From Methylobacterium sp. J-026 (GTDB lineage Bacteria; Pseudomonadota; Alphaproteobacteria; Rhizobiales; Beijerinckiaceae): a stretch of 40,472 nucleotides of DNA. Position 1 is the stretch's first letter; every line of letters begins with the position of its first letter. Location: assembly GCF_022829585.1 (NCBI RefSeq), contig NZ_JAKSYC010000064.1:1-40472 (forward strand), written 5' to 3'. The translations under genes and the position numbers were made by a program. Below, one piece after another: positions 7,149 to 16,082 of the stretch. A model generated the notes under the pieces. The model searched no databases, was not told the origin of the DNA, and saw only the letters and a list, made by a program, of their open reading frames with translations.

Positions 7149-9320
7149 CTACGGGATCTGCGTATCCCGGTGATCGCTCATCGACGACGGTGCATCGGTG
7201 ATGTCGTCCATGACGAGCTGATTCAGGGCGCAGATGAACGACGACAGCCGGTAGCCGTCGTGGCGCGAGAGGGCGTTGTCGAAAGCCCGGACGTTCCAGA
7301 ACGGGTCGTTGGGGCGGGTGATCGGTGCGAGGCCGGTCAGTTGCAGGCCGTGCAGGAAGCGGGCGGCCGGTCCGTTCTCCCCGGACCCGCCGGGCGCGAG
7401 GTCGGTGCTGTCCCAGAAGTTGCCGCGCCGGTCGGCACGCGCCAGCCGGGCCCGGGTCAGCCAGTGATCGGAGCGCGGGCAGTCGATGGCGGCGTCGGCC
7501 AGCGTCGCGTAGGGGTGGTGCCGTTCGAGGCCTGGAGCATCGAGCCCGAGCAGCTCGTGGGTCGTGCCGAAGGGGGCGGCCGACGGCTGGGCATCGGCGA
7601 GCACGCCGGCCGCCGGCCGCGGCGGGTCGAGGTTGCCGATGGTGTGCGAATCCTCCCGGGCGCTGTTCTGGAACGGGAAGGTCGCGGCCAGCAGCGACAG
7701 GGTGCGGAGCGGCAGCGTCAGCAATCCCGCCAGGAGGTCGACGGGCGGCGGCGGGGTGCAGCTCTCGCCCCGGGGCTGGCGGCCCTCGAACCGCGCCGCC
7801 ACACGGTCGAGGAAGCCGGCGGCCGGCCGGAAATCGAACTTGAAGGTCGGAAACAGGTCGTGCGTCGCCCAATCGTAGTCGACGCCCGCATCGAACATGC
7901 TGTCGGTGGCGGCAAGCCGGCTCCGGATCTTTCGACGGGCCGCGGCGAAACGATCCTCGGCATCGAGGCCGATCCACGCGCAATCCCCGGGCCTCAGCCC
8001 GCCGGCCGGGAAGGCGAGAGCCGCGGTCACCGACATCAGGACCGGCCGCTGGTCGGCCGGGAAGTACCCGTCGTCGCGCACGACCTCGGAGGCCGGCGTG
8101 TGTGCGTCGGCATGGTCGGCGAGCTTCATCCAGACCTCGCGCTGGATCGCGGTCCACTTGCTCGCCTCGGAGGCCGGGTTGATCAGGACCACGAGATTGC
8201 CGAGCACCGGCGGGAGCGTCTCCCCGAACCGATGGCGGCGCACCGCCTTGACCAGGTCGTCCTTGAGCCCGCTCGCGAGCATGTTGCCGCCGAGGCTGTG
8301 TCCCGCGACGATCAGCTTGTTGTGCGCGCCCGGCGCACTGAGCGTGGTCTCGATCGTGCGGAGCGCCGAGATCGCCGCGGGCGCGATCGCCTCGCTCACG
8401 GGCTTCCGGTCGAACAGGGTGGCGCCGGCCGACAGGTTGCCGAAGAAGCCGCCGATCGCGTCGCCGAACCGGAGCCGCAGGCCGCGCTCGTCGACCCGCG
8501 CCCCGCGCCAGCCGATATAGATCGCCGTCACGTCCATGTCGCAGACGCTCGGGTCGCTCGGGCAGCGCTGCGCGAGGAAACGGGCGGCGTGGGCCGCGTA
8601 GAGGCGCAGGTCCGCCACGTTGCCGTCGCCGATCCGCGCGTCGTGCCGCCAGCCGTGAACGAAGGCGATCACGTAGTGCGAACCGGTCGAGAGATGCGTC
8701 TTCAGGGCGTCGAGCTGGGTGATGACCGGCTTGACCATCGTGACCGGCACGCCCTTGGCGCGCATCTCGTTGTCCATGGCGTGGCGCAGCATCGCGCTGT
8801 CGATGGCCGTGTCGCTCGCCCCCTCGCGCGAGACCAGCGCGTAGGGTTCGCCGTCTTCCTGGAACTCGATGAAGCCGAGGTGGTAGGCGAGGTCCCGCCC
8901 GCCGGGATCGCGGGCCCGGACGACGTGGCGCTGCAGGGCGCAGCGCAGCCGCGTGGCCCAACCCGCATCCGCCGCGATCACCGCGTCCTCGTCGTTGCTG
9001 GCATCGACCCAACCGTCCCCGTCGGACGGCATCGTCGCCCGCAGGGTCTCGCGCCCGGTATCGGCCAGGATCGTCCAGCCCTTCGCGAGCCCGTCGCGGC
9101 ATTCGGCGAGGCTCGGGTCGAGGTTGCGATAGGCGTGCGCCTTGTCGGTCGAGAGCACGACGTAGTTCAGGAACAGGATCCCGAGCGCCGCGAGGACGAG
9201 CGCGCCGGCCATCCGGGCGGCGATGCGCACCGTGTACGAGACCCCGCGAAGGAACATGAAGGCTGCCCGACCCACCGGGCGGCGCCGTGCGCCCGGCGCG
9301 GTCACCCGTCCCACGCTCAT
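7149..9320 (-). CDS. Membrane-anchored alpha/beta-hydrolase-like protein of unknown substrate
   Basis: A 723-residue protein. After a basic N-terminus there is one membrane segment (MAGALVLAALGILFLNYVVL, about residues 37-56), which suggests an inner-membrane anchor with the large domain outside the cytoplasm. An alpha/beta-hydrolase core is indicated by FVHGW (about 220-224, oxyanion-hole type) and the nucleophile elbow GHSLGG with Ser342. The rest, to about residue 720, matches nothing I recognise; several cysteines in this part fit a periplasmic location. The start at ATG 9320 is preferred because the 98 upstream residues of the open frame are Arg-rich and out of character. The gene is divergent from the small secreted protein at 9522. 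Lipase/esterase activity is an inference from the elbow motif only. Confidence 0.75.
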   Translation of the reverse strand: MSVGRVTAPGARRRPVGRAAFMFLRGVSYTVRIAARMAGALVLAALGILFLNYVVLSTDKAHAYRNLDPSLAECRDGLAKGWTILADTGRETLRATMPSDGDGWVDASNDEDAVIAADAGWATRLRCALQRHVVRARDPGGRDLAYHLGFIEFQEDGEPYALVSREGASDTAIDSAMLRHAMDNEMRAKGVPVTMVKPVITQLDALKTHLSTGSHYVIAFVHGWRHDARIGDGNVADLRLYAAHAARFLAQRCPSDPSVCDMDVTAIYIGWRGARVDERGLRLRFGDAIGGFFGNLSAGATLFDRKPVSEAIAPAAISALRTIETTLSAPGAHNKLIVAGHSLGGNMLASGLKDDLVKAVRRHRFGETLPPVLGNLVVLINPASEASKWTAIQREVWMKLADHADAHTPASEVVRDDGYFPADQRPVLMSVTAALAFPAGGLRPGDCAWIGLDAEDRFAAARRKIRSRLAATDSMFDAGVDYDWATHDLFPTFKFDFRPAAGFLDRVAARFEGRQPRGESCTPPPPVDLLAGLLTLPLRTLSLLAATFPFQNSAREDSHTIGNLDPPRPAAGVLADAQPSAAPFGTTHELLGLDAPGLERHHPYATLADAAIDCPRSDHWLTRARLARADRRGNFWDSTDLAPGGSGENGPAARFLHGLQLTGLAPITRPNDPFWNVRAFDNALSRHDGYRLSSFICALNQLVMDDITDAPSSMSDHRDTQIP

Positions 9321-9521
9321 CGCGGCCGTATCCTGATCGCGGGCACCGAAGGTCGCCGCTTCAGTCGGACCGCAGACGGCGTCATCGCAATCCCCCTTCG
9401 CCCTGCCGCCCTTCGTTCGCCGTCGGCGCCCCGTTACGCGGCAGGCGACGGTGATCCGGTCCCGGTAACCGCCGCGCCCAGGACGGCGAAGTCCCCTCGG
9501 TCGAACCGGGGGAGATCCATC

Positions 9522-9806
9522 ATGATGCGCGCACTTCTGCCAGCTGTCGCGCTCCTCGCCGGCACGGGCGTGGCCACGGCGTCCCTGTCGAGCCTCGTCG
9601 GCGCCTGGGGGCATGACTTCGTCGTCACGCCGTTCGAGCCGATGCAGCTCATGGTCGCGATGGCGACCGACAAGGGCACCGGCAAGCGATTCAACCTCAT
9701 CAAGATGCCGGACGGCCTCGTGATGGCGGTCGTGCCCTTCGACCAGATGGCGAAGATGCCGGAGATCGATCCCAAGAGCCTGATGCCCTTGGGCGGGGGA
9801 CGATGA
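9522..9806 (+). CDS. Small secreted protein, function unknown
   Basis: A 94-residue protein starting MMRALLPAVALLAGTGVATA, a typical cleavable signal peptide with a likely cut after about residue 20. The mature part (about 74 residues) is rich in Met and contains no motif I recognise. A good ribosome binding site (GGGGGAG, about 8 bases before the ATG) supports the start at 9522; a second ATG follows at 9525. It is transcribed away from the membrane-anchored hydrolase, with a shared upstream interval of about 200 bases. It ends 21 bases before the convergent gmk stop. Confidence 0.65.
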   Translation: MMRALLPAVALLAGTGVATASLSSLVGAWGHDFVVTPFEPMQLMVAMATDKGTGKRFNLIKMPDGLVMAVVPFDQMAKMPEIDPKSLMPLGGGR

Positions 9807-9827
9807 GCGATCGAGCGCCGGCGGACC

Positions 9828-10490
9828 CTACGGCGTCTCGGCCAGCAGCCCATCCACGAAGGTCGCGAGGCCGGTCCGGCGCCCGCGCCGCAGCCGCTCG
9901 GCCGCCAGGATCCCCTGGAGGGCCCGGAAGGCGTTCTGCAGGTCGTCGTTGACGATGACGTAATCGTACTCGACCCAGCGCTGGATCTCGGTGCGGGCGT
10001 TGGCGAGGCGCTTCTCGATCGTGTCGGCCGAATCCTCGGCCCGGCGCTCCAGGCGCTGGCGGAGCTCCGCCAGGCTGGGCGGCAGGATGAAGACCGTCAC
10101 CACGTCCTCGGCGAGCTTGGCGCGCACCTGCCGGGTGCCCTGGTAGTCGATGTCGAAGATCATGTCGCGGCCGGCCCCGAGCACCTTCTCCACCGGCCGG
10201 CGGGGCGTCCCGTAATAGTTGCCGTGGACCTCGGCCCATTCGAGCAGGTCGTCGCGGCTGCGCAGGTCCTCGAAGGCCTCGCGGTCGATGAAGTGGTAGT
10301 GCCGCCCGTCGATCTCGGAGGGACGGCGGGCCCGGGTGGTGACCGAGATCGACAGGTCGAGCGCCCAGGCGGGATCCTGCGCGATCGCCCGCGTCAGGGT
10401 GGTCTTCCCCGCCCCGGAGGGCGAGGACAGGATCAGGATCAACCCGCGCCGGGCGATGGTTTCCGGGGCGCTTCCCACCGGTTGGATCAT
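9828..10490 (-). CDS. gmk: Guanylate kinase
   Basis: A 220-residue enzyme that phosphorylates GMP to GDP with ATP in the cytoplasm. The P-loop SSPSGAGKTTL lies at about residues 22-32. The GMP-binding segment has SVTTRARRPSEIDGRHYHF and GNYYGTP, and the DIDYQGTRQV block is typical of the family. The C-terminus is about ten residues longer than in shorter homologues. It is the last gene of a minus-strand group mltG-yicC-gmk, 49 bases after yicC, an order conserved in alphaproteobacteria. Confidence 0.96.
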   Translation of the reverse strand: MIQPVGSAPETIARRGLILILSSPSGAGKTTLTRAIAQDPAWALDLSISVTTRARRPSEIDGRHYHFIDREAFEDLRSRDDLLEWAEVHGNYYGTPRRPVEKVLGAGRDMIFDIDYQGTRQVRAKLAEDVVTVFILPPSLAELRQRLERRAEDSADTIEKRLANARTEIQRWVEYDYVIVNDDLQNAFRALQGILAAERLRRGRRTGLATFVDGLLAETP

Positions 10491-10539
10491 CGGCGTGGCT
10501 CCGCGGCGTTGCGCATCCGTAGGTTCCCGTCTCGACGTG

Positions 10540-11415
10540 TCATTCGATGTTCTGGACCTGCTCGCGGAACTGCTCGACCACGGCCTTCAGATCGAGCCCG
10601 ATCCGCGACAGGCTGATGTCGTTGGCCTTGGCGCCCAGGGTGTTGGCCTCGCGGCCGAATTCCTGGGCCAGAAAATCGAGGCGGCGGCCGATGGCGCCGC
10701 CGGCCGCCAGGAGTTCGCGGGCGCCGGCGATGTGGGCGCGGAGCCGGTCGAGTTCCTCGCGCACATCCGCTTTGCCGGCGAGCAGCATCGCTTCCTGATG
10801 GAGCCGGTCCGGATCGAGGCCTCTGCCGCCGAGCGCCGCCACGGCCGCCTCCAGCCGGGCGCGCACCGCCGCGGGCCGCCGGGCCGGGTTATCGTCCGCG
10901 GCCTGGGTCAGCGCCGCGATCCGGTCGACCTGGGCGGTCACGACCTGCTCCAGCTGGCGCCCCTCGGCGCGGCGGGCCGCGACGAGATCCGCCACCAGCC
11001 GGACCGCACCCGCGGCGAGGTCCTGGGCCAGCGCCCCGGTCTCCGGCGCCTCGTCCTCGATCTCGACGACGCCGCGCACGCCGAGCAGCCCGTCCAGGGT
11101 GGCGGGGGCCACGCCCGCGGGGATCGGCACCCGCGCGACGGCCTGGGCGAGGCTCGCCAGCAGCGTCTCGTTGATCCGGACCCGCGTCGATGTCTCCGGC
11201 TTCGTCACCGTCAGGGTCAGCTGGCACTGGCCCCGGGCGAGGGCCTTCTGAAGGGCCGCGCGGGCGATCTCACCGGCCCCGTCCTGGCCCGCCGGCACCC
11301 GGACGCGCACGTCAAGGCCGCGCCCGTTGACGCTGCGGACCTCCCAGGCCCACTGGACCGATCCGGTCGTGCCCGCCGACCGGGCGAAGCCGGTCATGCT
11401 CGCGATCTGGGCCAT
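10540..11415 (-). CDS. YicC/YloC-family endoribonuclease
   Basis: A 291-residue protein of the YicC family, whose E. coli and Bacillus members act as endoribonucleases. The hallmark start MAQIASMTGFAR and the C-terminal block, with EFGREANTLGAKANDISLSR and VVEQFREQVQNIE, are both present, covering the N-terminal YicC domain and the C-terminal DUF1732 domain. A G-rich ribosome binding site precedes the ATG at 11415; an internal Met at SMTGFA is an alternative start used in many homologues. It sits between mltG and gmk. The length is normal. Confidence 0.94.
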   Translation of the reverse strand: MAQIASMTGFARSAGTTGSVQWAWEVRSVNGRGLDVRVRVPAGQDGAGEIARAALQKALARGQCQLTLTVTKPETSTRVRINETLLASLAQAVARVPIPAGVAPATLDGLLGVRGVVEIEDEAPETGALAQDLAAGAVRLVADLVAARRAEGRQLEQVVTAQVDRIAALTQAADDNPARRPAAVRARLEAAVAALGGRGLDPDRLHQEAMLLAGKADVREELDRLRAHIAGARELLAAGGAIGRRLDFLAQEFGREANTLGAKANDISLSRIGLDLKAVVEQFREQVQNIE

Positions 11416-11564
11416 GCCGACCCCCCGTCCTCAAGAAGATCGGGGCCTGTAGCACGGATCGCCTCGGTGGGAAGCGGTGATGGGGCGGTCCGGGGCGGGC
11501 GAGGCTGTCGGGCTGCGACGGCGGAGGCCGTCCCACGACCCGGGCGAAGCTCGGCCGCTGCCGC

Positions 11565-12989
11565 TTACCGCCGCTTGCGCGGGGCGGGGGCCGCCGGATC
11601 GGCCAGGGACGGCACGGTCTTGGGCGAGCCCAGGTCGTAGCTGCGGTTCTTCAGCGGATCGAGGCGCGTGCCCTCGGAGGCATCGAAGGCCCGCGTGCCG
11701 GCCGGCGCGCCGGTGTCGAGGGCGAAGGCCGCGTTCGTGTTGGTGCCGTCCGCGCCCGCGGGGACGCCGCCCGGCGCGTAGGCCGAGGCGCGCCCCGGGG
11801 TCGCCGGATCGGGGCCCGGCTCGACCTTGTCGACCGCGTCCGGCGGCGCCTGACGGCCCTTCTCCACCGCCCGCCAGCGGGCGACGTTGCGCTGATGCGC
11901 CTCCAGGGAATCGGCGAAGGCGTGGCCGCCAGTCCCGTCCGCCACGAAGTAGAGGTCCTTGGTCCGGGACGGGTTGGCGACCGCCTCCAGGGCGGCCTTG
12001 CCGGGATTGGCGATCGGGCCCGGCGGCAGCCCCTCGATCACGTAGGTGTTGTAGGGCGTCGGCCGGTCGATCTCGGAGCGCAGGATCCCGCGGCCGAGGG
12101 TGCCCCGGCCGCCCACGAGCCCGTAGACGATCGTCGGGTCGGATTGCAGCTTCATCCGCTTGTTCAGGCGGTTGATGAAGACGCCGGCCACCCGCGGCCG
12201 CTCGTCGGCGCGACCGGTCTCCTTCTCGACGATGGAGGCGAGGGTGACCATCTCGGCCGGGGTCCGCACCGGCACGTCGGCGCTGCGCCGGAGCCAGATC
12301 TGGTTCAGGACCTCGCGCTGCTTGGCCTTCATCAGGTTGACGATCTGCTGGCGGGTGGCGCCGCGCTCGAACTTGTAGGTGTCGGGCAGGAGCGTGCCCT
12401 CCGCGGGGATCTCGTTGATTTCGCCGGTGAGCACGTCGTTGTCGTTGAGCCGGCCCACGATCTGCTCGGAGGTCAGGCCCTCCGGGAAGGTGATCGCGTG
12501 CTGGACCTGCCGGCCGGTGGCGATCGTGTCGAGCGTCTCGGCGACGCTGGCATGGGCCTTGAACACGTACTCGCCGGCCCGCAGCGCCGGACGGCCGCCG
12601 AAGCGGGCGGCGAATTCGAACAGGCCGGTATGATCGATCACGCCCTCGCGCTTCAGCGTGTCGGCGATCTCGCCCGTGCCGCTGTGGGTCGGGATCACCA
12701 CGACCTTGTCGGCCCCGAGCGGTCCCGACTCGCGCACCTGCCGCTGGAACAGGGTGATCCCGATCATCGCCGCGATGGCGATGACCACCGCGAAGGTCAG
12801 CGCACCGCTGATGATGCCGATGAAGCCGCTCCGCTCGCGCTCGGGACGCTCCGGGGGCGGGGGCGCGACGGTCGGCTTGATCGCCTCGCCGGGCGAGCGC
12901 GGCGAGAGCCGCTGCGGCAGGGCGGGCTCGTCCGTCGGATCCCGCGTGATGACCTCGGGCGCGGGCGTCTTTGGGCGGCGGAAGAACAT
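11565..12989 (-). CDS. mltG: Endolytic murein transglycosylase MltG
   Basis: MltG cuts nascent peptidoglycan glycan strands at the outer face of the inner membrane and so ends chain growth. The protein has a cytoplasmic Pro-rich N-terminus, one membrane helix (about residues 60-83 from the chosen start), a LysM-like region and the catalytic YceG fold. The block SIVEKETG carries the catalytic Glu; LQSDPTIVYGL and YNTYVIEGLPPGPIANPG are family signatures. A disordered tail of about 90 residues rich in Pro, Ala and Gly follows. The start at 12989 (MFFRRPK) has AGGA about 6 bases upstream; longer in-frame starts exist upstream. The neighbours are mutM upstream, yicC and gmk downstream; fabF, the usual upstream partner in relatives, is absent. 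Confidence 0.94.
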   Translation of the reverse strand: MFFRRPKTPAPEVITRDPTDEPALPQRLSPRSPGEAIKPTVAPPPPERPERERSGFIGIISGALTFAVVIAIAAMIGITLFQRQVRESGPLGADKVVVIPTHSGTGEIADTLKREGVIDHTGLFEFAARFGGRPALRAGEYVFKAHASVAETLDTIATGRQVQHAITFPEGLTSEQIVGRLNDNDVLTGEINEIPAEGTLLPDTYKFERGATRQQIVNLMKAKQREVLNQIWLRRSADVPVRTPAEMVTLASIVEKETGRADERPRVAGVFINRLNKRMKLQSDPTIVYGLVGGRGTLGRGILRSEIDRPTPYNTYVIEGLPPGPIANPGKAALEAVANPSRTKDLYFVADGTGGHAFADSLEAHQRNVARWRAVEKGRQAPPDAVDKVEPGPDPATPGRASAYAPGGVPAGADGTNTNAAFALDTGAPAGTRAFDASEGTRLDPLKNRSYDLGSPKTVPSLADPAAPAPRKRR

Positions 12990-13140
12990 CGGGATCCTGT
13001 CTGGGGCCATGCGACCCGCCACGCGCCGCGGGCCGGGATCGGCTGCCCGCAGCCGGGTGCGCACGTCGAGGGCTGCGACCCTAGCCCGGTTTGTGGCGAA
13101 AATGCCGTCCGGCCCCGCCGGGATGCGCGGATCGTCGCGG

Positions 13141-14034
13141 TCAGCCGAGGGGCTGGCAGGCGGCGCAGAAGAAGGTCGAGCGGTTGGCCTGGACGATCCG
13201 GGTGACCGCGCCGCCGCAGCCCGGCCGGCTGCAGGCCAGGCCGACCCGGTCGTAGACCCGGAAGGCGTGCTGGAAGGCGCCGGCGCTCCCGTCCGTATGG
13301 GCGTAGTCGCGCAGGGTCGAGCCGCCGGCCTTCACGGCCTCCTCCAGCACCTGCACGATCGCCTTGGCCAGGGCGTTGGCCTTGGGCGTCGGCCGGCCAT
13401 CGGGCCGGGCGAGGCTCCCGGCCGGCGCCTCCGGATGCAGGCGCGCCCGGTGCAGGGCCTCGCAGACGTAGATGTTGCCGAGCCCCGCGATGAGGCGCTG
13501 GTCCAGGAGCGCGGCCTTCAGCGGCGCGATCCTGTGGCGGAAGAGCCCCGCGATCACCGCGCCCGAAAGCTGCCCGTCGAGGGGCTCGATCCCCATCCGG
13601 GCGAAGTGGCGGCAGGCGGCGAGATCGGCGCTCGGGACCAGATCCATGAATCCGAAGCGGCGGGCGTCGTTGTAGGTGACCGTGGCGCCGGTGTTCATCG
13701 CCATGACCACGTGGTCGTGCTTGGGGGTGCCCAGCGCGCCCTCGAGGTAGAAATCCCCGGGCGAGAGGTTGCTGCCGTCCGCCAGCGCCACGTCGAACCG
13801 GCCGCTCATGCCGAGATGCATGATCAGCGTCTCGCCGGAATCGAGGGCCGCGGTGAGGTACTTCGCCCGGCGCGCGAGGCCGGTCACGGTACGGCCCTCC
13901 AGCCGGGCGGCGAAGCGCTCCGGGAACGGGAAGCGCAGGTTCGCCCGGCGCAGGGTGACCCGGCTGAACCGGGCACCGACCAGGGCCGGCGCCAGGCCCC
14001 GCCGCACCGTCTCGACCTCGGGAAGCTCCGGCAT
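13141..14034 (-). CDS. mutM: Formamidopyrimidine-DNA glycosylase
   Basis: A 297-residue base-excision repair enzyme that removes 8-oxoguanine and FaPy lesions and cleaves the abasic site. The N-terminus MPELPEVE supplies the Pro2 nucleophile and Glu3. Lys58 in the RRAKYL segment, the helix-two-turn-helix region ([20 protein letters not shown]) and the C-terminal zinc finger (CSRPGCGG then FFCAAC) are all intact. It ends 151 bases before the mltG start on the same strand. The divergent interval upstream (14035-14222) separates it from the toxin-antitoxin cassette. Confidence 0.96.
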   Translation of the reverse strand: MPELPEVETVRRGLAPALVGARFSRVTLRRANLRFPFPERFAARLEGRTVTGLARRAKYLTAALDSGETLIMHLGMSGRFDVALADGSNLSPGDFYLEGALGTPKHDHVVMAMNTGATVTYNDARRFGFMDLVPSADLAACRHFARMGIEPLDGQLSGAVIAGLFRHRIAPLKAALLDQRLIAGLGNIYVCEALHRARLHPEAPAGSLARPDGRPTPKANALAKAIVQVLEEAVKAGGSTLRDYAHTDGSAGAFQHAFRVYDRVGLACSRPGCGGAVTRIVQANRSTFFCAACQPLG

Positions 14035-14222
14035 CTGTCTCGCGGCTTGGCTTTGTGGCGCTCCGCGCGTCCGCCTCGGATATCGGCAGAAACGGCAGCC
14101 GCTGCAACGGCTCGCGGCCCGCGCGGTTTGCCGCGCATCGCAGTTCGGCGCAACGCGCTTCGGCGTCTCGAAGCGCGAGCCGTATCGTGGACTTGTCCGT
14201 CGCCGTTCCGGTGCGCGGAGCC

Positions 14223-14996
14223 ATGCATGTCAGCCGCACGGCGTCGAGACCTATTGACGCTGAGCCGTGGGCGGCAGACCACGTGGCCGTGGGACACAGC
14301 GCGCAACCTCCGGCCACCGGCCTCGTCGGCATCGGGCTCTACACGCCCGCTGAAGCCGGTCGCCTGCTGCGCATCGCCCCCGCGAAAATCTCCCGATGGC
14401 TGCGGGGCCATGAGACCAACGGCAAGCGCTACGAACCGTTGTGGCAGCCGCAGGTGGATCTCGGCGACGAGGGCATCGTCCTCGGCTTCCGGGACCTGCA
14501 GGAGGTTCGCGTCGCGGCGACGTTCATCGAGAAGGGCTTGAGCCCGCAGCGTGTCCGCCAAGCGATCGAGCTCGCCCGCGATGTCGTCGGCGATGCACGG
14601 CCGCTGTCGACGGCCCGCTTCCGCTCCGATGGCCGGACGGTGTTCCTCCAGGTCGTGGAGGAGGACGGCCAGACCAAGCTGATTGATCTATTCCGGAAAC
14701 AGTTCGCGTTCCGCGACATTCTTGAGCGTAGCCTGACCAACCTCGACTACGACGAGGCCGGTATCCCTGCGATCTGGTGGCCCCTCGGGCGCGGCAAGTC
14801 GGTGAAGATTGATCCGGCGCGCTCTTTCGGGCAGCCGATCGAGGCCGAAACCTCAGTCCCGGTCGATGCGCTCGTATCTGCGGTTCAGGCCGAAGGCTCT
14901 ACGGAGGCGGCCGCGCGCGTGTGGGACGTGCCCGTCCGCGCCGTGAAGCGTGCCTTGGCGTTTCGGCGCGAGATGGACCTGCGGTCGGCCGCTTGA
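14223..14996 (+). CDS. DUF433-type antitoxin-like protein with helix-turn-helix
   Basis: A protein of up to 257 residues. A helix-turn-helix of MerR-like character ([23 protein letters not shown]) lies about 40-60 residues from the chosen start, and the C-terminal part ([25 protein letters not shown]) is a DUF433 motif, which occurs in VapB-like antitoxins. Its TGA overlaps the TTG start of the downstream PIN-like gene, as expected of a toxin-antitoxin operon in which the antitoxin binds DNA and the toxin. The start is uncertain: ATG 14223 has GGAG very close upstream, and the first 30-35 residues look unstructured, so a later GTG could be real. Composition is somewhat less GC-rich than that of the neighbours. 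Confidence 0.75.
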   Translation: MHVSRTASRPIDAEPWAADHVAVGHSAQPPATGLVGIGLYTPAEAGRLLRIAPAKISRWLRGHETNGKRYEPLWQPQVDLGDEGIVLGFRDLQEVRVAATFIEKGLSPQRVRQAIELARDVVGDARPLSTARFRSDGRTVFLQVVEEDGQTKLIDLFRKQFAFRDILERSLTNLDYDEAGIPAIWWPLGRGKSVKIDPARSFGQPIEAETSVPVDALVSAVQAEGSTEAAARVWDVPVRAVKRALAFRREMDLRSAA

Positions 14997-15283
14997 AGGT
15001 CTTCTTCGACAATTGCACGACTCCCGTGCTCGCCGAGACCCTGGACGGTTACCTTCGTCATCGGGACGAAAGCGCATCGCACATCCGAGACCTGCCATGC
15101 GGGCGGCATGCCTCGGACCTCGAATGGGTGGCCTACCTTGCTGAAACGGGCGACGACTGGCTCGTCATCACCGGCGACAGGCGGATCCAGAAGAACAAGG
15201 CGGAGCGCGCCGCCTTTCGGCAGGCAGACCTTAAGGGTCTGGTCCTTGCCGCCGGCTACCAGAAGACGCCGATCCACCAATAA
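14993..15283 (+). CDS. PIN-like domain toxin
   Basis: A 96-residue protein starting at TTG ([17 protein letters not shown]). The pattern of acidic residues (FFDN near the N-terminus, DLEW in the middle, ITGDRRIQKNKAERAAF late) fits the short PIN-like families (DUF5615 type) found as toxins beside DUF433 proteins; such PIN nucleases cut RNA using metal held by acidic residues. The TTG start overlaps the antitoxin TGA by two bases (TTGA), indicating translational coupling. Longer in-frame starts exist but would read through the antitoxin gene. A degraded palindromic repeat follows about 120 bases downstream. Toxicity is an inference from family and pairing. Confidence 0.72.
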   Translation: MKVFFDNCTTPVLAETLDGYLRHRDESASHIRDLPCGRHASDLEWVAYLAETGDDWLVITGDRRIQKNKAERAAFRQADLKGLVLAAGYQKTPIHQ

Positions 15284-15413
15284 GCGTCGCTCTTGATCTG
15301 GCGTTGGCCGGACATCGACGGTCTGCTGGCAAATCTGAGGGCGCCCTTCCTGTTTGAAATCCCGATGCATCGCCAGGCCGGGTTTCGACAGCTCCCGCTG
15401 TGATACGTCTTGC

Positions 15414-15449
15414 GCCGAACCGGTGTCCGCTTCGGCGGAGAACGCTTTA
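15414..15449. repeat. Degraded Hyphomicrobiales-type palindromic repeat
   Basis: GCCGAA (15414-15419) and TTCGGC (15431-15436) flank an 11-base loop containing ACCGGT, followed by GGAGAACGCTTTAG. This pattern resembles, from memory, a palindromic intergenic repeat common in Methylobacterium and relatives. Its right end overlaps the TAA stop codon of the smr gene on the minus strand (15447-15449). Confidence 0.45.
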
Positions 15450-16082
15450 GCGCCGCCGCAGCCGGACGTAGAGTGCCCCGCCCCCGCCATGGTGGCGGCT
15501 GGCCTCCTCGAAACCGAGGACGATCCCGCGCAGCTCCGGTCCCCGGAGCCAGTGCGGCACGCTGCGGCGGAGCACGCCGCGCTCGGCAAAAGCCTCCGAA
15601 TAATCCGGGCCACCCTTTCCGGTGACGACCAGCACGTAGGCATGCCCGGCGGCCCGCGCCCGGAGCAGGAAGCCCGTGAGCGCGGCATGGGCCTGCGCCT
15701 GCACCATCCCGTGCAGGTCGATCCGCGCGTCGATCGCCAGACGGCCGCGGCGCAGGCCGACCTTGGCGGTCCGATCCAGGCCCGGGCTCGGCCCGTGGCG
15801 CTGCGGCGGGGCCTGATAGGGTGCGGCGGTCGGCGCGTGGGACGGCTCCGCGGCCGGCTTCGGCGCACGCTTCGGGCGCGGCCTCTTGGTGACCGGCGGC
15901 GCGCCCGGCGTCAGGATCGGGTCCGTGAGCGGCGGCATGGTCGCGGCGGGCGCCGCCGGATTGGGGGCGGCCTCGGGCGGCGGGGCCGCCCGGCTCGGCA
16001 GCGGCGTCACCAGCTGGGCGATCGCGTCCCAGAGCCGGGCCTCCCCGGCGGTGAGGCGGCGCCCGCGGCGCGGCGGCCTCAT
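15447..16082 (-). CDS. Smr/MutS2-domain protein
   Basis: A 211-residue protein with a C-terminal Smr domain. IDLHGMVQAQAHAALTGFL is the family's LDLHG motif (about residues 121-139), followed by YVLVVTGKG and then LGFEEASRHHGGGGALYVRLRR. Small Smr proteins are nucleic-acid binding and often nick DNA or cleave RNA. The N-terminal half is low-complexity Pro/Ala/Lys-rich sequence and probably disordered. The ATG at 16082 overlaps the mltA stop by four bases (ATGA), so the gene is translationally coupled behind mltA, as in many alphaproteobacteria. The TAA stop lies inside a palindromic repeat. Confidence 0.9.
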   Translation of the reverse strand: MRPPRRGRRLTAGEARLWDAIAQLVTPLPSRAAPPPEAAPNPAAPAATMPPLTDPILTPGAPPVTKRPRPKRAPKPAAEPSHAPTAAPYQAPPQRHGPSPGLDRTAKVGLRRGRLAIDARIDLHGMVQAQAHAALTGFLLRARAAGHAYVLVVTGKGGPDYSEAFAERGVLRRSVPHWLRGPELRGIVLGFEEASRHHGGGGALYVRLRRR

